This document shows, one piece after another, positions 54,560 to 63,840 of a stretch of 64,000 nt of DNA (position 1 is its first letter; each line of letters opens with the position of its first letter). The notes beneath the pieces were generated by a model. That model had not been told where the DNA came from, did no database searches, and was given only the letters and a program-made list of their open reading frames with translations. Source of the DNA: Candidatus Anaerostipes excrementavium (GTDB lineage Bacteria; Bacillota; Clostridia; Lachnospirales; Lachnospiraceae); contig DXEM01000010.1 in assembly GCA_019114985.1 (NCBI GenBank), positions 1-64,000 of the forward strand, in the 5' to 3' direction. The translations under genes and the position numbers were made by a program.

Positions 54560-56248
54560 ATGAAACAATTGACAGGTTCTCAGATTGTTTTAGAGTGTTT
54601 AAAAGAGCAGGGCGTGGATACGGTATTTGGGTATCCGGGCGGCTCGATCTTGAATATTTACGATGAATTATATAAACAAAAAGATGAAATTACGCATATC
54701 TTAACTTCACATGAGCAGGGAGCTTCCCATGCCGCAGATGGGTATGCCCGCTCCACCGGAAAAGTCGGCGTATGTTTTGCTACTTCCGGTCCTGGAGCAA
54801 CGAACACGGTAACTGGTATTGCAACTGCTTATATGGATTCCGTACCAATGGTTGTGATTACTTGCAATGTTGGTGTTGGACTGCTTGGAAAAGATAGTTT
54901 CCAGGAGGTGGATATTTCGGGAATCACATTACCGATTACCAAGCATAATTTTATTGTGAAAGATGTACATGATCTGGCGAAGACGATCCGCCGGGCTTTC
55001 CGTATCGCAAAGACCGGAAGACCGGGCCCGGTGCTGGTGGATATACCAAAAGATGTAACAGCGGCAAAAGCGCCTTACACATATCAGAAACCGGCAAAGA
55101 TCATAAGATCCAGTGAACATATTCGGGAGATGGATATTTATACGGCGATTTCCATGATTGAGGAATCAAAGAGACCGTTTATCCTTGTTGGAGGCGGTGC
55201 AGTCATCTCGGATGCTGCTGATGAGGTAAGAGAATTTGCTCAAAAAGTTCATTGCCCGGTTTGCGATACATTGATGGGAAAAGGTGCATTTGACGGTAAT
55301 CACGCATTATATACCGGAATGATCGGAATGCATGGAACAAAGACTTCGAATTTGGGAGTATCTCAGTGTGACCTTTTAATTGCAATCGGAACCAGATTCA
55401 GCGACCGCGTATTTGGAAATGCCAGCACATTTGCAAAAGATGCAGCCATCCTGCAGATCGATATCGATCCGGCGGAGATTAATAAAAATGTGATGGCGTA
55501 TGCCCATATTATCGGAGATATTAAAGCGGTTCTCACGGTAATGAATCGTCGTTTGGATCAGCAGAATCACAATGCATGGGTAAAGAAGATCATGGAGTAT
55601 AAAGTAAAATATCCTTTGACTTATGATAAAGGACGTTTGACTTGCCCGGAAATCATTGAAAAGATCTATGAAAAGACAAAGGGAGACGCGATTATTACGA
55701 CGGAAGTCGGTCAGCACCAGATGTGGGCTGCGCAGTTCTTCAAATACGATCGTCCAAGGCAGCTGTTGACTTCAGGAGGGCTCGGAACCATGGGATATGG
55801 CCTTGGAGCCAGTATGGGAGCCAAAGTCGGCAATCCGGACAAAACGGTGATCAATATCGCAGGCGATGGATGTTTCCGTATGAATCTGAATGAGCTTGCA
55901 ACGGTCTCAAGGTATAATATTCCGATGATTGAAGTAATTATAAATAACAGTGTTCTTGGAATGGTTCGTCAGTGGCAGGATCTGTTTTATGATGAAAGAT
56001 ATTCTTATACTACATTCCAGGATCCTGTGGATTTTGTCAAAATTTCCGAAGGTTTCGGCGTTCTTGCGAAGAAAGTAACGACGATTGAAGAGTTTGAGAG
56101 TGCATTCGCAGAAGCGTTGGATGCAAAACGTCCAGTGGTTTTAGATTGTCATATTGATTTGGATGACAAAGTTTGGCCAATGGTAAGTCCGGGAGGATCG
56201 ATCTCGGATGCATTCGATCAAAGCGATTTAGAAAAAGAAGAAGCATAA
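54560..56248 (+). CDS. ilvB: acetolactate synthase large subunit, second copy
   Basis: Second ThDP-dependent acetolactate synthase. TSHEQGASHAADGYAR carries the catalytic Glu and AGDGCFRMN the cofactor motif. 562 residues. Where the first copy has a Cys-rich insertion, this one runs directly LFYDERYSYTTFQDP. No small subunit follows; it may share IlvN or be unregulated. The ATG at 54560 is chosen over an upstream in-frame start inside ilvD. Confidence 0.92.
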   Translation: MKQLTGSQIVLECLKEQGVDTVFGYPGGSILNIYDELYKQKDEITHILTSHEQGASHAADGYARSTGKVGVCFATSGPGATNTVTGIATAYMDSVPMVVITCNVGVGLLGKDSFQEVDISGITLPITKHNFIVKDVHDLAKTIRRAFRIAKTGRPGPVLVDIPKDVTAAKAPYTYQKPAKIIRSSEHIREMDIYTAISMIEESKRPFILVGGGAVISDAADEVREFAQKVHCPVCDTLMGKGAFDGNHALYTGMIGMHGTKTSNLGVSQCDLLIAIGTRFSDRVFGNASTFAKDAAILQIDIDPAEINKNVMAYAHIIGDIKAVLTVMNRRLDQQNHNAWVKKIMEYKVKYPLTYDKGRLTCPEIIEKIYEKTKGDAIITTEVGQHQMWAAQFFKYDRPRQLLTSGGLGTMGYGLGASMGAKVGNPDKTVINIAGDGCFRMNLNELATVSRYNIPMIEVIINNSVLGMVRQWQDLFYDERYSYTTFQDPVDFVKISEGFGVLAKKVTTIEEFESAFAEALDAKRPVVLDCHIDLDDKVWPMVSPGGSISDAFDQSDLEKEEA

Positions 56249-56278
56249 GTAATAGTTAAGAGTAGGAGAAGGAGAAAA

Positions 56279-57361
56279 ATGGCCAGAGTATATAATTTTT
56301 CAGCAGGACCGGCAGTTCTGCCTGAGGAAGTATTAAAAGAAGCAGCAGACGAGATGTTGGATTACAGAGGATGCGGCATGTCCGTGATGGAGATGAGCCA
56401 TCGTTCTAAAATGTTTTCCGATATTATCGAAACGGCAGAAGCGGATTTAAGAGATTTATTAAAGATTCCGGATAATTATAAAGTATTATTTTTACAGGGA
56501 GGAGCATCTCAGCAGTTTTCCGCAGTTCCGATGAACCTTATGAAGAATAAGGCAGCAGATTATATTGTGACAGGACAGTGGGCAAAGAAAGCATGCCAGG
56601 AAGCGAAAAAATATGGAAAAGTTAATGTAATCGCTTCTTCTGAAGATAAGACTTTTACATATATTCCTGACTGCAGCGATCTTCCGGTTTCTGAGGATGC
56701 AGATTATGTATATGTATGCTGGAATAATACAATTTACGGAACAAAATATCAGCAGGTACCGGATACCAAAGGAAAGATTCTGGTAGCCGATATGTCATCC
56801 AGCATTTTATCTGAGCCGGTTAATGTAGAAGACTTTGGAGTGATCTATTTTGGCGTACAGAAAAATGTAGGTCCTGCAGGTGTGGTCGTATGCATTATCA
56901 GAGAAGACTTGATCACTGATGATGTTCTTCCTGGAACGCCGACGATGCTGAAATGGAAGACGCAGGCGGATGCGGATTCTCTTTATAATACGCCTCCATG
57001 CTACGGAATCTATATCTGCGGAAAAGTATTCCAGTGGCTGAAAAAGCAGGGCGGTTTGGAAGCAATGCAGAAGAGAAACGAAGAAAAAGCTAAGATCTTA
57101 TATGATTTCTTAGATCAGAGCGAAATGTTCCGCGGAACGGTTGAGAAAAAAGATCGCTCTTTGATGAATGTTCCGTTTGTTACAGGAGATAAGGATCTGG
57201 ATGCGAAGTTTGTGGCAGAAGCCAAGGAAGCCGGATTTGAGAACTTAAAAGGACATAGAACCGTTGGAGGAATGCGGGCAAGTATTTATAACGCAATGCC
57301 AAAAGAAGGCGTAGAGAAACTCGTGGAATTTATGAAGAAGTTTGAAGAGGAGAACAAATAA
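56279..57361 (+). CDS. serC: phosphoserine aminotransferase
   Basis: PLP enzyme converting 3-phosphohydroxypyruvate to phosphoserine. NFSAGPAVLPEEVL starts the family; the PLP Lys is in GVQKNVGPAG, and MSHRSKMF and GGMRAS are substrate sites. 360 residues, full length. Follows ilvB2 by 30 bp with GGAGAAGGAG and precedes serA by 9 bp. Confidence 0.97.
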   Translation: MARVYNFSAGPAVLPEEVLKEAADEMLDYRGCGMSVMEMSHRSKMFSDIIETAEADLRDLLKIPDNYKVLFLQGGASQQFSAVPMNLMKNKAADYIVTGQWAKKACQEAKKYGKVNVIASSEDKTFTYIPDCSDLPVSEDADYVYVCWNNTIYGTKYQQVPDTKGKILVADMSSSILSEPVNVEDFGVIYFGVQKNVGPAGVVVCIIREDLITDDVLPGTPTMLKWKTQADADSLYNTPPCYGIYICGKVFQWLKKQGGLEAMQKRNEEKAKILYDFLDQSEMFRGTVEKKDRSLMNVPFVTGDKDLDAKFVAEAKEAGFENLKGHRTVGGMRASIYNAMPKEGVEKLVEFMKKFEEENK

Positions 57362-57370
57362 GGAGATATC

Positions 57371-58531
57371 ATGTTTACAGTAAAATGTTTAAATCCTATT
57401 TCTGATCAGGGACTTGATCTGTTTACAAGTAATTTTGAAGTGATGGATGATTTGAATGCAGCAGATGCTGTTTTGGTAAGAAGTGCGGGAATGCACGATC
57501 TTGAAGTTCCTGATAGTATGATCGCAGTTGCAAGAGCGGGCGCCGGAGTGAATAATATTCCTTTGGATGCGTATGCTGAAAGGGGAATTACCGTATTTAA
57601 TACACCGGGAGCCAATGCCAACGGCGTAAAAGAGCTGGTAATTGCAGGTTTGCTTCTTGCTTCCCGTGATATTATCGGCGGATATAATTGGGTAAAAGAA
57701 AATGCAAAATTAGATGATCTTCCAAAAGCCGTTGAAAAGCAAAAGAAAGCGTATGCCGGAAATGAGTTAAAAGGAAAATCAATCGGTGTTATCGGATTAG
57801 GAGCGATCGGCGTACTGGTTGCCAATATCTGCAATCGCTTAGGCATGAAAGTTTACGGATATGATCCGTACGTTTCTGTTCGTTCTGCATGGAGCCTTTC
57901 CAGAATGGTAAACCACAGCAGTTCTTTAGATGAGATTTATAAAAAATGTGATTACATCACGATTCATGTTCCTTGCATTGATGCTACAAGAGGAATGATC
58001 GGAAAAGAAGCAATCTACAAAATGAAAGACGGCGTTAACATCTTAAACTTCGCCAGAGGTGAACTGGTAGACGATCTTGCAATCAAAGAAGGTCTTGCGA
58101 CACAGAAAGTAAAACATTATGTAACAGACTTTCCGAATAAGAATGTTGCCGGTTTGGATGGAGTTATTACGATTCCGCATTTAGGTGCTTCTACAGAAGA
58201 ATCTGAAGATAACTGTGCGGAGATGGCGGTAGAACAGCTGATGAATTTCCTGGAAAACGGAAATATTGTAAATTCCGTAAACTACCCAAATTGTAATTTA
58301 GGAGATTTGGAATCAGAGGCAAGAATTACGGTACATCATAAAAATCTTCCGAATATGATCGGACAGCTGACGTCCATCTTAGCCGGGGAAGATTACAATA
58401 TTGTAAATATGCTGAACAAATCCAAAGGAGCATGGGCATATTCCATGTTGGATGTTGAAAAAAGACCGACAAAAGACATTATCAGAAAGATGAGAGAAAT
58501 CGACGGCGTAGTTCGTGTAAGAGTATTATAG
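57371..58531 (+). CDS. serA: D-3-phosphoglycerate dehydrogenase
   Basis: First step of serine synthesis. GVIGLGAIGVLVANI is the NAD site, FARGELVDD and PHLGASTEESEDN hold catalytic Arg/His; a C-terminal ACT-type region (LPNMIGQLTSILAGEDYNI) suggests amino-acid sensing. 386 residues, the short Firmicute form. Paired with serC. Confidence 0.95.
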   Translation: MFTVKCLNPISDQGLDLFTSNFEVMDDLNAADAVLVRSAGMHDLEVPDSMIAVARAGAGVNNIPLDAYAERGITVFNTPGANANGVKELVIAGLLLASRDIIGGYNWVKENAKLDDLPKAVEKQKKAYAGNELKGKSIGVIGLGAIGVLVANICNRLGMKVYGYDPYVSVRSAWSLSRMVNHSSSLDEIYKKCDYITIHVPCIDATRGMIGKEAIYKMKDGVNILNFARGELVDDLAIKEGLATQKVKHYVTDFPNKNVAGLDGVITIPHLGASTEESEDNCAEMAVEQLMNFLENGNIVNSVNYPNCNLGDLESEARITVHHKNLPNMIGQLTSILAGEDYNIVNMLNKSKGAWAYSMLDVEKRPTKDIIRKMREIDGVVRVRVL

Positions 58532-58542
58532 GAGACAGAAGA

Positions 58543-59628
58543 ATGAGTGAAAAATTACAAGTTGGAATTTTAGGTGCGACAGGCATGGTCGGACAGAGGT
58601 TTATCACACTTCTGGAAAATCATCCTTGGTTTGAAATCAAAACTTTAGCGGCAAGTCCGCGTTCTGCCGGAAAGACTTATGAAGAAGCAGTCGGCGGACG
58701 CTGGAAGATGGATACACCGATGCCGGACGTTGTGAAAAACATGGTCGTAAAAAATGTAAATGAAGTAGAAGAAGTCGCTTCTTCTGTTGATTTTGTATTT
58801 AGCGCGGTGGATATGTCAAAGGATGAAATCAAGAAAATCGAAGAAGATTATGCGAAGACAGAGACTCCGGTCGTTTCCAATAACAGCGCCCATCGCTGGA
58901 CGCCGGATGTCCCGATGGTAGTTCCGGAAATCAATCCGGAGCATTTCGAGGTTATCGAGAGCCAGAGAAAGCGTCTTGGCACCACCAGAGGGTTTGTAGC
59001 AGTAAAACCGAACTGTTCTATCCAGAGTTATGCGCCGGTATTAACGGCATGGAAAGAATTTGAACCGTATGAAGTTGTTGCAACCACCTATCAGGCAATT
59101 TCAGGTGCAGGAAAGACATTTAAAGACTGGCCGGAAATGGAAGGAAATATTATTCCTTTCATCGGAGGAGAAGAAGAAAAGAGTGAACAGGAGCCTCTTC
59201 GTCTTTGGGGACATATCGAAAACGGAGAGATCGTAAAAGCAGAAACACCGGTTATTACAACACAGTGTATCCGCGTTCCTGTATTAAACGGACATACGGC
59301 GGCTGTTTTCGTAAAATTCAAAAAGAAACCGACCAAAGAGCAGCTGATCGAGAAACTTAGATCTTTCAGCGGGCTTCCGCAGGAACTGAATCTTCCAAGC
59401 GCACCAAAGCATATGATTCAATATTTGGAAGACGACAATCGTCCGCAGGTTACGTTGGATGTTGATTATGAAAAAGGTATGGGAGTTTCCATTGGACGTC
59501 TTCGAGAAGATACGGTCTATGATTATAAGTTTGTAGGTCTTTCTCACAACACGCTCCGCGGAGCAGCGGGAGGAGCCGTACTTTGCGCAGAGACGCTGAA
59601 AGCAAAAGGATATATTACAAAGAAGTAA
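58543..59628 (+). CDS. asd: aspartate-semialdehyde dehydrogenase
   Basis: Reduces aspartyl phosphate to the semialdehyde for lysine, threonine and methionine. GILGATGMVGQRF binds NADP; the catalytic Cys is in KPNCSIQSYAP. The form, 361 residues with HNTLRGAAGGAVL at the end, resembles the archaeal/fungal type rather than E. coli Asd. Between serA and mscS, short gaps on both sides. Confidence 0.94.
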   Translation: MSEKLQVGILGATGMVGQRFITLLENHPWFEIKTLAASPRSAGKTYEEAVGGRWKMDTPMPDVVKNMVVKNVNEVEEVASSVDFVFSAVDMSKDEIKKIEEDYAKTETPVVSNNSAHRWTPDVPMVVPEINPEHFEVIESQRKRLGTTRGFVAVKPNCSIQSYAPVLTAWKEFEPYEVVATTYQAISGAGKTFKDWPEMEGNIIPFIGGEEEKSEQEPLRLWGHIENGEIVKAETPVITTQCIRVPVLNGHTAAVFVKFKKKPTKEQLIEKLRSFSGLPQELNLPSAPKHMIQYLEDDNRPQVTLDVDYEKGMGVSIGRLREDTVYDYKFVGLSHNTLRGAAGGAVLCAETLKAKGYITKK

Positions 59629-59645
59629 ATAACAGAGGCTAATGC

Positions 59646-60506
59646 ATGTTAGAAAAAACAAATGTAGATTGGAATGCTTTGTTGAATCGTTATCTTGATA
59701 TCATTCTGGATACAGCCGGAAACATTGTAGTGGCAATCCTGATTATTGTAATAGGATTTAAAGTCATAAAGCTGTTAGTGAATTTTTTGAAAGCAGCATT
59801 GGAAAGAAGCGAAGTGGATTATGGCGTTATTTCCTTTTCCTGTTCGTTTATTAAGATAGCCCTTCGTGCCATTATTATTTTGGCAGCTGTGGATCATGTA
59901 GGCATTCGGACCAGTTCTTTTATTGCCCTTTTGGGATCTGCAGGTGTTGCGGTAGGTCTGGCACTGCAGGGGAGTCTTTCCAATATTGCAGGAGGAGTGC
60001 TGCTCCTGATTTTAAAGCCGTTCCAGGTAGGAGATTATATTGTTGTTTCCGGTACGGATTGTGAGGGTGAAGTGGCGGCTATGGATATTTACTATACCAA
60101 GCTGAAGACCATTGACAATCGAGTGATTGTAATACCGAACGGTACATTGACCAGTAGCAATCTGATCAATAATACCAAACAGGATAGGCGATTGATCGAT
60201 ATCACAGTTGGAATATCTTATGATGCCGATATCGAAAAGGTAAAAGGCATCCTTACAGAAATTACACAAAAAGAGACAAGTATTCTGGATCAAGAAGGAG
60301 TCAATATTTTTGTCAGCAGTTTAGCAGACAGTGCAGTTATGATGGGAATTCGCTGTTGGGTTTCTACCGGGGAATATGTGGGAACAAAGTGGCGTTTAAA
60401 TGAAGAAATCAAACGACGTTTTGATGAAGAAGGGGTTGAGATCCCTTATCAGAAATTGGATGTCTGCATTAAATCAGATGGAACTGCGGAAAAAATAGAA
60501 GCATAG
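59646..60506 (+). CDS. mscS: small-conductance mechanosensitive channel MscS
   Basis: Releases solutes on osmotic down-shock. Three helices (about residues 20-45, 60-85 and 90-115), with the pore helix GSAGVAVGLALQGSLSNIAG, then the cytoplasmic beta domain (FQVGDYI, IPNGTLTSS). 286 residues, as in YggB. Last gene of the amino-acid run, 17 bp after asd. Confidence 0.94.
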   Translation: MLEKTNVDWNALLNRYLDIILDTAGNIVVAILIIVIGFKVIKLLVNFLKAALERSEVDYGVISFSCSFIKIALRAIIILAAVDHVGIRTSSFIALLGSAGVAVGLALQGSLSNIAGGVLLLILKPFQVGDYIVVSGTDCEGEVAAMDIYYTKLKTIDNRVIVIPNGTLTSSNLINNTKQDRRLIDITVGISYDADIEKVKGILTEITQKETSILDQEGVNIFVSSLADSAVMMGIRCWVSTGEYVGTKWRLNEEIKRRFDEEGVEIPYQKLDVCIKSDGTAEKIEA

Positions 60507-60511
60507 AAAAT

Positions 60512-60549
60512 GCCGTCATGGAATCATTTGACCATGGCGGCGTTTTTTT
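60512..60549 (+). terminator. terminator after mscS
   Basis: GCCGTCATGG pairs with CCATGGCGGC (one G-T), then G and seven T. Confidence 0.9.
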
Positions 60550-60574
60550 ACTTCATAGGAAACTTTGTACCTAA

Positions 60575-62278
60575 TTAATTTCTCTTTTTGTTTATCCATT
60601 CTTCTGCTCTTTCTTTTAAGCGGATGACCTGTGCTGCAATCCATTTCTGGCGAATGAAAATGAACAAAGCGACGATAAAGAAACACAGGAATGGAAGCAG
60701 GATTTTCAAATTTGACATCCAATGACTTGCGGTTTGGCTTCCTTTGTAAGACAGTTTTAGCTTGTCTCCGGTTAATGTAAACTGAGAAAAATCATGAATG
60801 GTTTCATCTGATTTTAACAGCCTGGAGACTTCCCGGTTGGATAAACCTTGCTTTTTGGTATCGGTCACAGCCTCTTTCGGAGTAAGGTTTAAAGTACAAG
60901 ATTCATCTGAATTAATGGAAGCAAAGATATAAGTTCCTTCGATTGCCTTATTTCCGGATGAAAAAGCAAATTGATCTTCAAAGGTTGTACTTTTCCCTTT
61001 AAACAAAGAAGTTTTGGAATCTGCCGTCATGGACGATTGGGAAAAAATCTTCGAGAGATCATCACTGCATGCTTTTACGGATCCCTGCTGCAGGAAAGAA
61101 AGAGTTGTTTTCCCATCCTCTTCTGTTGTTTCTACGTTAGAAACCGTATCGCCGTTTATCGCCTGTTTCATGCGGGTCAGCATAAGATTTGTGCCGGAAG
61201 GGACAAAGGTAAAGGAGAATTTGCGGCGAATATCAGAAGCAGAATTCCAAATCGTAATGATCTGATAGCTGTCAATTTCCTGTTTCCCAGAAGAAGAAAA
61301 CTCCAATGATTTCGTTTTCACATCATCGTCTAAGATTTTCTTTCCGTCAAACGTGTAGGTGACCGGAACTTTTCCATTTTTTTGAATGAAATTGGAAAAA
61401 TCCAGAGATTCCCGATAGGTCAGATCAAAAGAAAAAGGATCGTCCTCTTTACAATTTACGGTATAGGTGCCATAGGAAGAATCCGAATGCAGCACACTTC
61501 TCGTTTTAGCGGACAAATCAGAAAATTGATCGGCAGTAAACGTGATGTTTAAAATCTTTCCATCGCTCCAATTGGACCAGGAAGGATCCTGATCTTTAAA
61601 ATATTTTTCGATTTTTCCACTGTTTTGTTCCAAAGTATTTCGAGGAATATAAAAGGAAATCGTACGTTTCAAACTGCCGTCTTTTTGTGGAACCGTCTCA
61701 ATTTCGATGGAAGAAAGTTCTCGATAGGACATCTCATCAATAGAAATTTTATTTGCAGTTGTATAAGTCTTACCGGCGGCAGAAATCGTTGTTTCTTTTA
61801 AATCAAGAAGCTGCTCGGCAGAATCTTTATCGACATAGTTCTCTTCATAAAGAGCCGTGTAAAGCCAGGTCATCAAATCCGTAGAGGAGAAATTCTCCTG
61901 ATAGATCAAACCGGACACAAAAGGAGAATCTCCATACTGCCAGGTGATTTTGGGCGAAAAATTAAGGATTTTTCCCACCTTTTCCCGATAATCATCCAAA
62001 GAAGAGAATTTCAAATAAAAAGTGTAAATGGTATCTCCATCATCAGAAGTCTTTTTATAAGACAGCTGGGATGGACAGGTATCTTTAATGGTCTGATCCA
62101 GATCCTTTTGGCTTCCATTAAAAAAATGTTGAAAATCGCTTGTTGAAAAAGTACATGTCATCGTTCTTGTACCGGAGAAGTTCTCGTCTATATTAACCTT
62201 GCTGGTAAGCTTTATGCCGCAGCCCGATAAAACGAGCAGGGCAAAAAGCAGAACCATAACTAGGATTTTCTTTCTCAT
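60575..62278 (-). CDS. large lipoprotein with C-terminal membrane helix, function unknown
   Basis: 567 residues. The lipobox is LSGC (Cys about 20); KLTSKVNIDENFSGTRTM follows. The long extracytoplasmic part is Ser/Thr/Asp-rich and beta-like, with several similar ~100-residue stretches (Y/F-x-F, TYTF). A membrane helix (LLPFLCFFIVALFIF, about 533-550) and a basic cytoplasmic end close it, so it is tethered at both ends. I know of no named family. It follows argH by 12 bp, probably co-transcribed. Confidence 0.72.
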   Translation of the reverse strand: MRKKILVMVLLFALLVLSGCGIKLTSKVNIDENFSGTRTMTCTFSTSDFQHFFNGSQKDLDQTIKDTCPSQLSYKKTSDDGDTIYTFYLKFSSLDDYREKVGKILNFSPKITWQYGDSPFVSGLIYQENFSSTDLMTWLYTALYEENYVDKDSAEQLLDLKETTISAAGKTYTTANKISIDEMSYRELSSIEIETVPQKDGSLKRTISFYIPRNTLEQNSGKIEKYFKDQDPSWSNWSDGKILNITFTADQFSDLSAKTRSVLHSDSSYGTYTVNCKEDDPFSFDLTYRESLDFSNFIQKNGKVPVTYTFDGKKILDDDVKTKSLEFSSSGKQEIDSYQIITIWNSASDIRRKFSFTFVPSGTNLMLTRMKQAINGDTVSNVETTEEDGKTTLSFLQQGSVKACSDDLSKIFSQSSMTADSKTSLFKGKSTTFEDQFAFSSGNKAIEGTYIFASINSDESCTLNLTPKEAVTDTKKQGLSNREVSRLLKSDETIHDFSQFTLTGDKLKLSYKGSQTASHWMSNLKILLPFLCFFIVALFIFIRQKWIAAQVIRLKERAEEWINKKRN

Positions 62279-62290
62279 AAAAGATCCCTC

Positions 62291-63673
62291 TTATTTCAAA
62301 TCAGCTAAATAAGCTTCGTTAATTGCAATGACTTTTTCCATTGCCGCATGTCCCGGCGCACCGATGGTGTTTCGTTTCTCAACACAAGTCTTCATGCTGA
62401 TGGCTTCGTAGATATCATCTTCGAAAACAGGACTGATCGCCTGGTAATCTTCAAGCGGCAGTTCATCCAAAGAAATTCCTCGCTCGATGCATAAGAGAAC
62501 AAGACGTCCTACGATGCCATGAGCATCACGGAATGGAACGCCGTGGTTCACAAGATAATCGGCTGCGTCGGTCGCATTGGTAAAGCCATGCTTAGCGCTG
62601 TCTTCCATACGATCATAATGGAACGTCATTGTTTTTATCATGCCGTGGAAAAGAGCAATACAGCCTTTTACTGTATCGATTGCATCAAAAGTCAGCTCTT
62701 TGTCTTCCTGCATATCCTTATTGTAAGCAAGAGGAATTCCCTTCATCGTAGTTAAAATGGAGGTAAGAGCGGCGTAGACACGTCCGGTTTTCCCGCGAAC
62801 CAATTCTGCAATATCCGGATTCTTTTTCTGCGGCATGATGCTGCTTCCCGTGCTGAATCCATCATCGATGGAAATAAACTGATATTCATTGGAATTCCAG
62901 AGAATAATCTCTTCGCAAAAACGGCTCAGATGCATCATGATGGTAGATAATGCAGAGAGTAATTCGATAAGATAATCCCGGTCGGATACAGAGTCCATAC
63001 TATTTAACGTAGGTCCGTAAAATCCAAGCAGTTCGGCAGTTTCTTCCCGATCCAGCGGATAAGTTGTTCCGGCCAAGGCTCCGGATCCCAGCGGGCAGTA
63101 ATTCATTCGCTCGTAAATATCACTGAGGCGTCCGTAATCTCTTTTAAACATCTCCATATAAGCTCCCACATGATGGGCCAGAGTGACTGGCTGAGCCTTC
63201 TGAAGATGTGTAAATCCCGGCATAAATGCGTCGATATTCTCCTTCATGATCTTGTGGAGCGTCATCATAAGATCTTTTACTAATTTTTTGATCTCCAAGA
63301 TCTCATCTCTGGTATAAAGCTTCATATCCAAAGCGACCTGGTCGTTGCGGCTTCGTCCGGTGTGGAGCTTCTTGCCTGCATCTCCGATGCGATCAATCAA
63401 ATTGGCTTCTACGAAGCTGTGAATGTCCTCATATTCACTTGTAATCTCAATACTGCCGGATTCAATGTCGGTTAAAATACTGTTTAAACCTTTGATAATC
63501 TGATCTCGTTCCTCTGAGGTTAAGACACCGGTATCTGCCAGCATAGTAACATGTGCGATGCTTCCCTGGATATCCTGACGATAGAATTTCTGATCGAAAG
63601 AAATAGAAGCGTTAAAGTTGTATACTAATTGGTCGGTTTCTTTTGTGAAACGACCACCCCATAATTGTGCCAT
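62291..63673 (-). CDS. argH: argininosuccinate lyase
   Basis: Last step of arginine synthesis: splits argininosuccinate into arginine and fumarate. WGGRFTKETDQLV starts it, THLQKAQPVTLAHH and the signature GSSIMPQKKNPD hold catalytic His/Ser. 460 residues, full length. No other arg genes in the window. Confidence 0.97.
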   Translation of the reverse strand: MAQLWGGRFTKETDQLVYNFNASISFDQKFYRQDIQGSIAHVTMLADTGVLTSEERDQIIKGLNSILTDIESGSIEITSEYEDIHSFVEANLIDRIGDAGKKLHTGRSRNDQVALDMKLYTRDEILEIKKLVKDLMMTLHKIMKENIDAFMPGFTHLQKAQPVTLAHHVGAYMEMFKRDYGRLSDIYERMNYCPLGSGALAGTTYPLDREETAELLGFYGPTLNSMDSVSDRDYLIELLSALSTIMMHLSRFCEEIILWNSNEYQFISIDDGFSTGSSIMPQKKNPDIAELVRGKTGRVYAALTSILTTMKGIPLAYNKDMQEDKELTFDAIDTVKGCIALFHGMIKTMTFHYDRMEDSAKHGFTNATDAADYLVNHGVPFRDAHGIVGRLVLLCIERGISLDELPLEDYQAISPVFEDDIYEAISMKTCVEKRNTIGAPGHAAMEKVIAINEAYLADLK

Positions 63674-63840
63674 TGATTCATTCCTCTTTTCTATCTATTT
63701 TCTTTGGTTTTTCTGCATTTATGCATTATCCTATATTCTACACGATAAGGAAGAATTTTGCCATATAAATTTGAGTTTCTTAAGAATATATAGAAAAGGA
63801 AAGGCGCACAATAAAGGAAGAAAAAAACATAGGTGGGATT

